This document shows, piece by piece, positions 51,872-60,671 of a stretch of DNA of 64,000 nucleotides. Both the position numbers and the translations under genes were made by a program. Source of the stretch: an uncultured Faecalibacterium sp. (GTDB lineage: Bacteria > Bacillota > Clostridia > Oscillospirales > Ruminococcaceae); NCBI GenBank assembly GCA_934539245.1, contig CAKTCK010000005.1, positions 10,102 to 74,101 on the forward strand, in the 5' to 3' direction. The notes beneath the pieces were generated by a model. It saw nothing but the letters and a program-made list of their open reading frames with translations. It made no database searches and had not been told where the DNA came from. Within the stretch, counting starts at the first letter, position 1. The number at the start of each line of letters is the position of its first letter.

Positions 51872-51922
51872 GCCTGCACCTCCCCCGCTGCTTAACATAA
51901 AGGGACTGCACAAGACCCAGCA

Positions 51923-51975
51923 AAAAGACCAGAACTGTATCAAGCCCTGAAAAGGCTTTACAGTTCCGGTCTTTT
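51923..51975. terminator. bidirectional terminator
   Basis: Long stem AAAAGACC-GAACTGTA pairing with TACAGTTC-GGTCTTTT plus an inner AGCC/GGCT helix, between convergent genes. Confidence 0.85.
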
Positions 51976-51987
51976 GTTTTTTATAAA

Positions 51988-53589
51988 TTATTCGCCGTCC
52001 GTCAGCTCTTTTACAATTCTTGTCAGAGTGGCCACATAGGATTCGTTGGAGAACTGCTGCTCATACAGGCGGCGGCAGTCGTCGTGCATGGCAGCCAGCA
52101 TCTCCGGGTGCTCAATAGCCCAAGCCAGCTTGTCGGCCAGCTGCTGCGGGTCGTCGTCCTTGTAGAGGAAACCGTCCACACTCTCGGTCACAAGTCCCGC
52201 CGTGCCGGTATGCTCCGATACGATGGAGGGCTTGCCGAAGATCAGACCCTCGGTGACAAAGGTGGGCATGGGGTCATCCCGGGAGGCGCACACCACGCAG
52301 TTGCACTGCTCCATCAGGGATTTGACCTCCGGGCGCTCTAACCGCTTGCGGTAGAAAACGGTCTGGGGGTAGTCCCGCACCAGACTGTCCACGGCGTTGT
52401 ACATCCCCTTGTCGGCGGCTTTGCCCACAAAGAGGAAGGCGGCTTTTTCCCGCACCTCAGAGGGCAGCAGCCGGATGGCATTGCAGAAGATATCCGGGCC
52501 CTTGCGAGGCTCCAGCGAGCCTACCGTTACAAAGAGGGGACGTCCCCCGGCAAAGCTGATATCGTAAGGCGGGAACTGCTCGGCGGCGTAGTCCGGCAGA
52601 CCGTAGATCAACTGCTCGATGGCAAAATCCGGCCTTACCGAATGCATGGCGGCGGTGGCGTGGGAGCCTACGGCGCAGATGTGTACATTTTTGCCCAGCT
52701 CCCGAGGGATCTTGTGGGAAATGAAGGGATAGCCTGCAAAGGCGTCGTGCAGCCACCACAGCACCGGCACAAAAGAGCCGTTCAAAGTGCACACCACCGG
52801 TGCTTCCACCACCGTGTTGGCAAGCACAAAGTCTGCACTGGTCGCCAGCCCCCACAGGGCGCTGGAGGTAACGCAGTCCGGGCGGGTGACCACAGCGGCA
52901 CCGGCATCCAGAAACAATTGCAGCGGGCCTTCATCCGCAGGACCCAACACCACCACCTCAAAGCCCAAGCTGCGCAGCACCGGCACGGCACTTACCAGCA
53001 CGATGGGTGCACCGGTCATGGTCAGCTCGTGGCTCAAAATCAGTGCACGGCGTCCCTTGGCGGAGAACACGTCCTCGGCGCACAGCTCCCGGCGGAAATG
53101 CAGCAGCGCCTGCGGGATGCAGCAGCTGTGCTGTGCCATGGCATGAGCCAGACGCAGCAGTTCGGTAACGCTGTCCTTGCCCCGGGCGGCGGCGCGCACT
53201 TTGTCCAGCAGCGCGCGGGACACCATGGCGCAACGGCTGCCGGGCAGGTGCCGGGTGCTCAGGTACAGGGCGGTGGAGCCGTCAAAGCCAAAGGAGGCAT
53301 CACAGACCGCAAGGTCTGCGCCCTCCCGCAGGGCAGCGGCAAAATAAGTCAGGGCAGTGGGGACGCACTCCACATCCTCGCTCACCAGCAGCACCCCTGC
53401 CACATCGGGGGTCAGCTCGCCCTCCAGCGCAGTCACCAGACGGAACTTGCGGTGCAGCTGGTTTTGCAGCGCCGTTTCCAGCGCCTTGTGACGTCCCGGC
53501 GCGTAGACCAGAAGATAGGTGCTCTGGGTATCGGTATAGACCTGTGCAGACAATTGCTTGCGTTGAAGGGTACTGTAACTGGTGTACAT
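51988..53589 (-). CDS. two-domain glycosyltransferase (GT4-type C-terminus)
   Basis: 533 residues. The first 170 resemble a truncated GT2/GT-A-like or accessory domain (LLVYAPGRHKALETALQNQL). Residues 180-530 form a GT-B glycosyltransferase family 4 domain: LILSHELTMTGAPIVLVSAV, FVTVGSLEPRKGPDIF, FYRKRLERPEVKSLMEQCNCVVCAS and PTFVTEGLIFGKPSIVSEHTG. It is the third gene of an acyltransferase, coiled-coil and glycosyltransferase operon, suggesting capsule, teichoic-type or glycolipid synthesis. The donor sugar is unknown. Confidence 0.88.
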   Translation of the reverse strand: MYTSYSTLQRKQLSAQVYTDTQSTYLLVYAPGRHKALETALQNQLHRKFRLVTALEGELTPDVAGVLLVSEDVECVPTALTYFAAALREGADLAVCDASFGFDGSTALYLSTRHLPGSRCAMVSRALLDKVRAAARGKDSVTELLRLAHAMAQHSCCIPQALLHFRRELCAEDVFSAKGRRALILSHELTMTGAPIVLVSAVPVLRSLGFEVVVLGPADEGPLQLFLDAGAAVVTRPDCVTSSALWGLATSADFVLANTVVEAPVVCTLNGSFVPVLWWLHDAFAGYPFISHKIPRELGKNVHICAVGSHATAAMHSVRPDFAIEQLIYGLPDYAAEQFPPYDISFAGGRPLFVTVGSLEPRKGPDIFCNAIRLLPSEVREKAAFLFVGKAADKGMYNAVDSLVRDYPQTVFYRKRLERPEVKSLMEQCNCVVCASRDDPMPTFVTEGLIFGKPSIVSEHTGTAGLVTESVDGFLYKDDDPQQLADKLAWAIEHPEMLAAMHDDCRRLYEQQFSNESYVATLTRIVKELTDGE

Positions 53590-53623
53590 TGATCCAACTC
53601 CTCCGGCAGAATATCGGGCGGGC

Positions 53624-54421
53624 TCAGTGGCCGCCGCGCAGCAGGTTCAGCAGTCTGCGCAACGGGGCGGTCAGCCGCCAGCTGCTGCTGGCGCGCATCG
53701 TTTCCAGCGAGACCTGATATTCGTGCTGGATGCCCTGCAAGGTCAGCAGCTGCTGGTTCAGCCGCATACACTCGGCGCGGCTGGCCTGCAGTACCTCGTC
53801 CGCTTCCTGTGCGGCGGCGGCGTTTTTCAGCTTCAGGTCGTTCAGTGCCCGCAGCAGAGATTTGCCGGGCTGCTCGTGCAGAAAACGCCCCAGCGGGTAG
53901 TAGTGATAGTTCACCGCAAACTTCATGCCGGCGCCAAAGCCGGTGGTGCAGTGCAGCGAAAGGTTGGGGTCTACGTCCAAAAACAGCAGACTGTCCTCCT
54001 GCAGCATAAGGCCGTTGACCGACTGAAAGCTGATGCGCTCGTCCGAAATGGCAAGGTCGGTGATGCAGCACGCCAGCTCGCCGGGGTCCAGACGGACGGC
54101 GCGGGCGTCCTCCGGCAGAACAAAGGTGACTGACACCTCATGGGTCAGCTCGTTGTAGGCATCTTCGGCTGCAATGAGACATTCCCGGGGCGAAAAGCCG
54201 CTGCCGGTGTCGTAGAACAGCTGCGGCAGGGTGAGGGTAAAGTTATCCGTCTCCGTGCTGTGCTTGGCAAGCTCGGTCTGACAGGTCAGCAGCTGCTGTT
54301 CCAGCTCCAGACACCGCTGTGCCAGCTGGGAAACGCCCTCGTCCGAAAGCCTGAGCTGCTGCTCCAGCTCTGCAACGCGAGCCTGCAGGTCAGCAGAGGT
54401 CACGGGGAGTTCATGGTTCAT
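53624..54421 (-). CDS. coiled-coil protein associated with glycosyltransferases
   Basis: 265 residues. N-terminal coiled coil (ADLQARVAELEQQLRLSDEG), a central beta-rich domain (about 60-175), a second coiled coil, and the ending ASSSWRLTAPLRRLLNLL. That SSSWRLTAPLR tail is common at the ends of cell-surface polysaccharide glycosyltransferases and their partners. There are no catalytic motifs. It lies 34 bases before the glycosyltransferase gene. A scaffold for the glycosyltransferase is plausible. Confidence 0.7.
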   Translation of the reverse strand: MNHELPVTSADLQARVAELEQQLRLSDEGVSQLAQRCLELEQQLLTCQTELAKHSTETDNFTLTLPQLFYDTGSGFSPRECLIAAEDAYNELTHEVSVTFVLPEDARAVRLDPGELACCITDLAISDERISFQSVNGLMLQEDSLLFLDVDPNLSLHCTTGFGAGMKFAVNYHYYPLGRFLHEQPGKSLLRALNDLKLKNAAAAQEADEVLQASRAECMRLNQQLLTLQGIQHEYQVSLETMRASSSWRLTAPLRRLLNLLRGGH

Positions 54422-54526
54422 AACGGGGTCCTCCTCTTCCTTATTTTATAAGCTTAGCTGCGCCGCCGCAGCTGCAATGTACTGAGAAGCCGTTTTTATA
54501 AGCATTGCACCCCAGCTTCTAAAAAA

Positions 54527-55642
54527 TCAGTGCCGCGCAGTGTAGTGCACCTGCGGGGTATGCCGCCGGGCGGGGAACAGCTTGATGATCAAATCCCGCC
54601 GCCGCTGCAGCAGGGCGCAGATCAGCCAAATGGAGCCCAGCGAAAGGATATATTGCAGGGTGATGCCCAAAATGGGGCGGTCGGCGTATTTTGCGGCGAA
54701 CAGATACCACGGAATGGCGGTAAGCTCCACGGTATGTATGCAGAAAATATACAGGGAGCGGCGGCCGATAGCCTCGAAAAAGCTCACCAGCGCATTCCGG
54801 TGTCGGTTCAAGCGCAGAAACAGCCGGACGAACAGCAGACCGGCAAGGCCGTCCAGCAGGATGCTGATGGGGCCTAAGGTCCACTCCGCCATGGAAACAC
54901 AGTCGGTGCTGCCGGTAGCAAACGCTGCCGCCGGGATCAGCAGCACAGCTGCCCACAGGATGCAGGACATCCGCCGTGACAGGGGTTGATCCAGCCAGTG
55001 CTGACGCTTGGCAAGGTAGCCAATGTACAGGTACGGTGTGATCACCGCACCTTGGATCAGGCAGAAGGGCAGCTCCCATACAAGGCTGGCACCCCAGCCC
55101 AGCAGGGCGCAGCCGCCCACCGCCCACGGGATGTACCGCTCTGGGAAGATGTTCAGGATGACGTCCAGCAAGATCCAGCCCATCAGCAGCGCCAGCAGAT
55201 ACCACATGGGTCCGCAGGAAAAGAACTCCTGCCCGAAGTAGGTGGCGGTGTGGGGCAGACCCAGCAGAAAACCGCCTGCCACCTTGATGCTTTCGGTCAG
55301 CGAACCGGGCAGATAGTGAAAGGTATTATAATGAATGATAAAATGCAGCACCGTAGTAAAAACCGCCGTATAGCAAAAGGGCTTGAGCAGACTTTTGAGC
55401 TGCTGGTGGATGCACTTGCCAATGGAGCGCTTGCGGAAGCCGTAGCCGCTGGCAATAAAAAAGGCTGCCATTAGGGTCTCGCGGTAGATAAAGCAAAAAA
55501 AGGCGAACAGCGACAGACCGCTCGACAGCTGGAGCGGATAAAGCTCTACCGTATGCCCCAGCACGATGGACAGCATCCCTGCGCCCTTGAGCATATCAAA
55601 CATCCCGATGGAGCTGACCGTGCGGGGCTTGGTTGTTTCCAT
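54527..55642 (-). CDS. acyltransferase family 3 membrane protein
   Basis: 371 residues with about ten membrane helices. The N-terminus DMLKGAGMLSIVLGHT carries the conserved His of OafA/WecH-type O-acyltransferases (normally near DxxKGxxxxxVvxgH). These move acyl groups onto sugars or lipids across the membrane. It is first gene of the minus-strand operon, behind two promoters, and divergent from the acyl-ligase/carrier operon that could supply or share acyl groups. Confidence 0.88.
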   Translation of the reverse strand: METTKPRTVSSIGMFDMLKGAGMLSIVLGHTVELYPLQLSSGLSLFAFFCFIYRETLMAAFFIASGYGFRKRSIGKCIHQQLKSLLKPFCYTAVFTTVLHFIIHYNTFHYLPGSLTESIKVAGGFLLGLPHTATYFGQEFFSCGPMWYLLALLMGWILLDVILNIFPERYIPWAVGGCALLGWGASLVWELPFCLIQGAVITPYLYIGYLAKRQHWLDQPLSRRMSCILWAAVLLIPAAAFATGSTDCVSMAEWTLGPISILLDGLAGLLFVRLFLRLNRHRNALVSFFEAIGRRSLYIFCIHTVELTAIPWYLFAAKYADRPILGITLQYILSLGSIWLICALLQRRRDLIIKLFPARRHTPQVHYTARH

Positions 55643-55740
55643 GAAAGTTCCTTCCCTGCGCCGGACAAATACCCCTTGAGAAAAAGCCGGATACGGCGCA
55701 AATGATCAGTTTTTATACAGCATCGCCATGATATATGGCT

Positions 55741-55769
55741 AGTATAATGCTTTTTATAGAGACTGTCAA
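55741..55769 (-). promoter_or_regulatory. near-consensus promoter of acyltransferase operon
   Basis: Minus-strand TTGACA, exactly 17 bases, TATACT; leader of about 90 bases to the ATG at 55642. Confidence 0.8.
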
Positions 55770-55930
55770 TTTTGTTTTGCAGTCCGCGCCATACCGGAAC
55801 TGGTATTTTGCGCTAAAAATTGTAGCACAGGAATCCGCAGATTGCAACGAAAGGTAGAATTTGGCCAAACCGTACCGGAAGATACGCAAGTAAAAATTGT
55901 CAATGCAGGAAATTAAATGTTGCAGAAGTA

Positions 55931-55959
55931 TTGCATTGCACTGGAAGATATTGTATACT
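55931..55959 (+). promoter_or_regulatory. promoter of acyl-ligase operon
   Basis: TTGCAT, 17 bases, TATACT. It places the transcript start near 55966, which rules out in-frame start codons upstream of it and supports ATG at 56013. Confidence 0.8.
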
Positions 55960-56012
55960 GGGCACAGCGCGGCGCACCGCTGCATGGAATGACAACTTGG
56001 GAGGGAAAAGCA

Positions 56013-57485
56013 ATGATGAAGGTAAAGGTACTGGACACCGTATATGATCTGGTCACCCTGAATATGGAACAGCGTTTTTCGGAGCGTGTGGCGCTCCGCT
56101 TCTATAATAAAGATACGGACGAGGTGACCACCGTCCTTTATAAGGACTACGCACGGGACATCCGCCGTGCGGTCAGCTACTTCCAGAGCACCATCCCGGA
56201 TATCAAGGGCAAAAAAATCTGCCTGCTGAATAAAAACAGCTATGAATACGCCGTAAATTCCTTCGGCATCATGCTGGCGGGCGGCGTGCTGGTGCTTTTG
56301 AACCAGCACAAGAGCTGGGACGAGCTGTCCTACGAGCTGGGGCTGGTGGAACCCACCGCCATCCTGACCGACGGCGAGAACTACGGCACCAAGGAGCAGT
56401 TGGAAGCCGCCTACGGCAGCATCCTGCGCCCCATGGACGGCTTCCGCAGCTATGAGCCGGTGGCAGAGATGCCCCGCTGCATCGGCCACGATGACCTGAT
56501 GGTGCTGATGTTCACCTCCGGCACCACCGGACGCAGCAAGGGCGTGATGCTGAGCGAGCGCAACTTCTTCAGCGTCATGCGCGCCCATGTGCAGATCGGT
56601 GAGCACATGATGGAATATAAGCACGACCCGGAGCTTATAGTCAGCCAGTATGTTGTGCTGCCCATGTTCCACCTGAGCGCCTTCATCTGCCTGTTCTCCT
56701 GGGCACACGGCGGCTGGGGACTGAATATCAGCAATGATATCCGCAATTTCTATAAGGAGATCCAGCGGATGCCCAGTCAGGTCATCGCGGTGGTTCCAGT
56801 GATCATGAACACCCTGCACAAGGATCTGATGCGCGGCCGCCGCGACCATTTGGGTGAATTGTGGGTGCCCATCTGCTCCTCTGCCATGTTCGACCCGAAG
56901 GTGATGCTGGATGTGGCCAACAGCGGGATGTTCGTGGTGCAGGGCTACGGCGCTACCGAGAGCTGCGGCGACGGCATCATCAACTACGCGCAGGATGAAA
57001 AGCATATCGGCGCTGTGGGACAGGGCAACGATTATCTGGATTACAAGATCGAGCCGGACGGGGAGCTGTGCATGCGCGGCGACAGCATCATGCTGGGCTA
57101 CTATAAAGACCCCGAGGCCACCGCAGAAGTCCTTGACAAGGACGGCTGGTTCCACACCGGCGACCTTGCCCGGGTGGACGAGGATGGCTACTACTACATC
57201 ACCGGACGCAAGAAGAACCTGATCATTCTGGACAGCGGCGAAAACCTCAGCCCCGAGGAGCTGGAAGGTCTTGTGGAAAAATGCCCCGCTGTGCAGGAAT
57301 GCGTTGTAAAAGAAATGGGCAAAAAGATCGGCGTTATGGTATACTGTGAGAAAGAGCAGCAGCAGACCGTGCGGGATCATGTCACCCAGTTGAACCGTAC
57401 CCTGCCGCTGTATAAGCACATTGGCGTGGTGGAGTTCAGCGAAACTCCGCTGCCCCGCAATGCTACGGGCAAGCTGGTACGCTGA
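56013..57485 (+). CDS. AMP-dependent acyl ligase 1
   Basis: 490 residues from ATG at 56013 (GGAGGG upstream). ANL-superfamily motifs: P-loop MFTSGTTGRSKGVML (about 166-180), QGYGATES, HTGDLARVDEDGYYYITGRKKNLI and the C-terminal catalytic Lys in PLPRNATGKLVR. It activates a carboxylic acid as acyl-AMP and transfers it to CoA or a carrier protein. With a dedicated carrier gene two positions downstream, acyl-ACP formation is likely. It is a tandem paralogue of the next gene, with most aligned positions identical. Substrate unknown. Confidence 0.9.
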   Translation: MMKVKVLDTVYDLVTLNMEQRFSERVALRFYNKDTDEVTTVLYKDYARDIRRAVSYFQSTIPDIKGKKICLLNKNSYEYAVNSFGIMLAGGVLVLLNQHKSWDELSYELGLVEPTAILTDGENYGTKEQLEAAYGSILRPMDGFRSYEPVAEMPRCIGHDDLMVLMFTSGTTGRSKGVMLSERNFFSVMRAHVQIGEHMMEYKHDPELIVSQYVVLPMFHLSAFICLFSWAHGGWGLNISNDIRNFYKEIQRMPSQVIAVVPVIMNTLHKDLMRGRRDHLGELWVPICSSAMFDPKVMLDVANSGMFVVQGYGATESCGDGIINYAQDEKHIGAVGQGNDYLDYKIEPDGELCMRGDSIMLGYYKDPEATAEVLDKDGWFHTGDLARVDEDGYYYITGRKKNLIILDSGENLSPEELEGLVEKCPAVQECVVKEMGKKIGVMVYCEKEQQQTVRDHVTQLNRTLPLYKHIGVVEFSETPLPRNATGKLVR

Positions 57486-57523
57486 GTATAAAATAAACGG
57501 AACAAAACAGGAGGGTACCTACA

Positions 57524-58990
57524 ATGGAAAAATTCGTGAACACGATGTACGATGCCATTACGCAGGGCATGGAAAAGGAATTCCCCGAGCGCGTGGCCTT
57601 CCGTTACTACACCGAGGAGACCGACACGGTGACCACCGTTCTTTTTAAGGAGCTGGCACAGGATGTCCGCCGGACGGTCACCTACCTTCAGAGCACCATC
57701 CCGGATGTGAAGGGCAAAAAGATCTGCCTGTTGAGCAAGAACAGCTACGAATATGTGGTAAACACCTTCGGCGCAATCATGGCAGGCTGCGTGCTGGTGC
57801 CGATGAACCAGCGCAAGAGCTGGGCAGAGATGTCCCACGAGCTGGAGCTGGTGGAGCCCGCCGCCATCCTGACCGACGGCGAGGACTACGGCAACAAGGA
57901 GCAGCTGGAGGCCGCCTACGGCAGCCTGCTGCATCCCATGGACGAGTTCCGCAGCTATGAGCCAGCAGCAGAGCTGCACCCCATCGGTCACGATGACCTG
58001 ATGGTGCTGATGTTCACCTCCGGTACCACCGGCCTGAGCAAGGGCGTTATGATGAGCGAGCGCAACCTGTTCAGCTCCGGTCATGTGTTCTGGCGCATCT
58101 CCGAAAAGCTGGCGGAGAAGATCGACCTGACAAAGCCCCTGCCCGGCCACTACATGGTGCTGCCCATGTTCCATCTGGGCGCTTTCATCGACCTGTTCTC
58201 CACCACCGTCATGGGCTGGCCGCTGAACCTGGGCAGTGATATCCGCAACTTCTACCGCGATATCCAGAAGATGCCCAGCCAGATCATGTCTGTGGTGCCG
58301 ATGATCATGAATTCCCTGCACAAGGACGTGATGCGCGGCCGCCGCGACCGTCTGGGCGAGCTGTGGGTGCCCATCGGCTCCTCCGCCATGTTCGACCCGC
58401 AGGTGCTGCTGGATATGGTGCACAACGGGATGTTCGTCATCCAGTGCTACGGCGCTACCGAGACCTGCGCCGCCGGCATCATCAACTTTGCACAGGACGA
58501 AAAGCACATTGGCGCCGTGGGTCAGGGCAGCGAGTACATGGACTACAAGATCGAGCCGGACGGCGAGCTGTGCATGCGCGGCGACTGCGTGATGATGGGC
58601 TACTATAAGGACCCAGAGGGCACCGCAGAGGTCATCGACAAGGACGGCTGGGTGCATACCGGCGACCTTGCCCGGGTGGACGAGGATGGCTACTATTATA
58701 TCACTGGACGCAAGAAGAACCTGATCATTCTGGACAGCGGCGAGAACATCAGCCCCGAGGAGCTGGAGGGCATGTTAGAAAAATGTCCCGCCGTACAGGA
58801 ATGTATCGTAAAAGAACTGGGCAAAAAGATAGGTGTTGTGGTATACTGTGAAAAAGAGCACCAGCAGACCGTGCGGGACTTTGTTACCCAGATGAACCGC
58901 ACCGTCCCGCTGTACAAGCGCATCGGCGTGGTGGAGTTCAGCGAAACGCCGCTGCCCCGCAACGGCGCTGGCAAGCTGGTGCGCAAGTAA
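57524..58990 (+). CDS. AMP-dependent acyl ligase 2
   Basis: 488 residues, CAGGAGG upstream. Same ANL motifs as its neighbour: MFTSGTTGLSKGVMM, QCYGATETCAAG, YYITGRKKNLIILDSGENIS and PRNGAGKLVRK. Differences from ligase 1 cluster in the region between the P-loop and the GATE motif, where the acid is bound (SSGHVFWRISEKLAEKIDLT). The two copies may therefore use different acids. Divergence is too great for an assembly duplicate. It lies 38 bases after ligase 1 in the same operon. Confidence 0.9.
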   Translation: MEKFVNTMYDAITQGMEKEFPERVAFRYYTEETDTVTTVLFKELAQDVRRTVTYLQSTIPDVKGKKICLLSKNSYEYVVNTFGAIMAGCVLVPMNQRKSWAEMSHELELVEPAAILTDGEDYGNKEQLEAAYGSLLHPMDEFRSYEPAAELHPIGHDDLMVLMFTSGTTGLSKGVMMSERNLFSSGHVFWRISEKLAEKIDLTKPLPGHYMVLPMFHLGAFIDLFSTTVMGWPLNLGSDIRNFYRDIQKMPSQIMSVVPMIMNSLHKDVMRGRRDRLGELWVPIGSSAMFDPQVLLDMVHNGMFVIQCYGATETCAAGIINFAQDEKHIGAVGQGSEYMDYKIEPDGELCMRGDCVMMGYYKDPEGTAEVIDKDGWVHTGDLARVDEDGYYYITGRKKNLIILDSGENISPEELEGMLEKCPAVQECIVKELGKKIGVVVYCEKEHQQTVRDFVTQMNRTVPLYKRIGVVEFSETPLPRNGAGKLVRK

Positions 58991-59017
58991 AACGCAACAG
59001 AAAGGAAGCATTATACG

Positions 59018-59260
59018 ATGGAACGTGCAGAAATCATTTCTCAGATCACGGCTATTCTGGAGGACGTCGCAGAGGTATCGCCGGAGGATGTGACCGAAAG
59101 CAGCGTCCTGATGGACGATCTGGATCTGTCCTCTATGGAGATCTTGACCATTGTGGCAGATCTTGAGGAGACCTTTGGTCTGCGCATCCCGGAAAAGGAG
59201 CTGCGCAACTTTGTCACCATGGGTGATCTGGTGGATTATCTGGCAGCAAACGTGGGGTAA
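59018..59260 (+). CDS. dedicated acyl/peptidyl carrier protein
   Basis: 80 residues, helical, with LDLSSMEILTIVADLEE aligning to the phosphopantetheine helix of carrier proteins. Ser39 is the expected attachment site (SSM replacing DSL). It differs clearly from AcpP at 29573, so it is a pathway-specific carrier. It lies 27 bases after ligase 2 and 6 bases before the condensation-type enzyme. Confidence 0.88.
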   Translation: MERAEIISQITAILEDVAEVSPEDVTESSVLMDDLDLSSMEILTIVADLEETFGLRIPEKELRNFVTMGDLVDYLAANVG

Positions 59261-59266
59261 AAACCA

Positions 59267-60475
59267 ATGGAAACACAACAGCGCTCGACGGAATATAACT
59301 TTCAGGGTGTCATGTATTTTTTCCGTCGGGAAAAGGTCCAGTGCCGGTATCAGTTCTCGCTGCGGGATGCGGTGGACCCCGCCCTTTTGCAGCGGGCACT
59401 GACAACGGCCTTGGCAAGTGCGCCTTATTATACCCAGCGTCTGGTGCAGGAAAAGCGGGAGATGTGGCTGGAGCCCAACACTGAGTCCTGCCTTGTGTAC
59501 CCCGGCAGCACCATGCGCAATATCCCGGAACAGACGAACGGCTACCTATTCTGCATCAGCTGCGAGGGTGATACCGTCTATTTTGACTGGCACCACTTCC
59601 TGATGGACGGCCACGGGGTATCGCCCCTGTTCACCAGCATTCTGGAACAGTACTGCAACCTGCGTTACGGCACTGCCTTTGCGGTGCAGCAGATCGTGTG
59701 CGACCCGCCCTATGATATGGATGCCATGCTGGCAGAGAACCCGCCCGTGGAGGGCGGGAGCGATGCCATCCAGCGGGACGTGGTGCAGACCTACGAGGGA
59801 ACGCTGCGCCGCACCCGGGTGTGCCTGAGCAAGCAGAGCCTTGTGGAAAAAGCACTGGCAAACAACGCAAAGCCGGTAAGCGCCCTGATGGGTCTGCTGT
59901 GCATGGCGATGCGGGAGTATCTGGGCAAGGAGAATATCCAGTATTCCTACTCCTCTGATACCCGCGATGTGGCCGGTGTGCCGCATGCGCTGTACAACTG
60001 CGTATGCAGCTTCGAGCATACGGTGCAGCTGCAAGCCCAGACCCGCCTTGCGGATTTTGTATCTGACGTAGATGCAGACATCAAGCGGGACTTGCAGCCG
60101 CAGTCCAAGCGCCGCCGCATGACCGAGCAGATGGGCTGGGTGTACAAGGTGGACCAGCAAAAAGCGCCCCTGCGCATCAAGCAGCGGGTGTTCCAGATGG
60201 GCGAGTACATCGGCGGCACCATTTCGGATTTCTGGCTCAGCTATCTGGGCAACCCGCTGATGCCCGCCACCCCGGAGCTGGCGCAGTACACCACGGATTT
60301 TGGTGTCTGGGTACCGCCGGAGGGCGCATCCGTGGGCGTGGAAGCCGCCAGCCTGAACGGAAAGATCATCCTGTGCATCCACAACAAGGCACCCAACCCG
60401 GGTCTGGCCGATATCCTCCGCAAGACCTTTGAGCGCGAAGGTGTCACGGTGCTGGAAGCCGCCGATCTGGACTGA
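59267..60475 (+). CDS. condensation-domain/BAHD-like acyltransferase
   Basis: 402 residues. HHFLMDG (109-115) fits the HHxxxDG catalytic motif of the chloramphenicol acetyltransferase/condensation superfamily, and TDFGVW near 325 fits its structural DFG motif. Such enzymes move an acyl group from a carrier protein to an amine or alcohol. It is free-standing, like PapA5 or alcohol acetyltransferases, not part of a megasynthase. It is last in the ligase-ligase-carrier operon and followed by a terminator. The acceptor is unknown. Confidence 0.85.
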   Translation: METQQRSTEYNFQGVMYFFRREKVQCRYQFSLRDAVDPALLQRALTTALASAPYYTQRLVQEKREMWLEPNTESCLVYPGSTMRNIPEQTNGYLFCISCEGDTVYFDWHHFLMDGHGVSPLFTSILEQYCNLRYGTAFAVQQIVCDPPYDMDAMLAENPPVEGGSDAIQRDVVQTYEGTLRRTRVCLSKQSLVEKALANNAKPVSALMGLLCMAMREYLGKENIQYSYSSDTRDVAGVPHALYNCVCSFEHTVQLQAQTRLADFVSDVDADIKRDLQPQSKRRRMTEQMGWVYKVDQQKAPLRIKQRVFQMGEYIGGTISDFWLSYLGNPLMPATPELAQYTTDFGVWVPPEGASVGVEAASLNGKIILCIHNKAPNPGLADILRKTFEREGVTVLEAADLD

Positions 60476-60493
60476 GAAGTACATAATAAAAAC

Positions 60494-60535
60494 AAAAGGG
60501 ATCGCTGTGCGTCATTTGGTGCAGCGATCCTTTTT
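60494..60535 (+). terminator. terminator of the acyl-ligase operon
   Basis: Stem GGATCGCTG / CAGCGATCC extended by AAAA/TTTT, then TTTTT. Confidence 0.85.
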
Positions 60536-60671
60536 CATGCCGCAGCCGGGTCTTTCCATTTTATCAAATCCCCCAAATTGCCCAACAAAGTTCCACTTCC
60601 GTTCACAAAGGGCAGCGGGAGATGTGCTATACTGGTTTTAGATTTCTGGGTGTGAAAGGAGTTTTGTTTCC

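Larger units (their letters stand above)
55643..56012. other. divergent promoter region of the two envelope/lipid operons
   Basis: Two minus-strand promoters: TTGACA, 17, TATACT (55769-55741) and TTGCAA, 17, TACAAT (55847-55819). One plus-strand promoter: TTGCAT, 17, TATACT (55931-55959). The inverted pair ATACC / GGTAT at 55791-55806 may be an operator. No gene is visible. Confidence 0.7.

Noticed and set aside
55713..57419. 568-codon open frame on the minus strand
   Set aside because: It is antisense to acyl ligase 1 and starts inside it. No binding site or domain.
56013..58990. Tandem acyl ligases as an assembly duplication
   Set aside because: They differ at many positions and have different intergenic sequences and start regions, so they are true paralogues.
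56013..59260. Dlt D-alanylation operon
   Set aside because: Ligase and carrier are present, but there is no DltB-type MBOAT or DltD, and the carrier is followed by a condensation-type enzyme.
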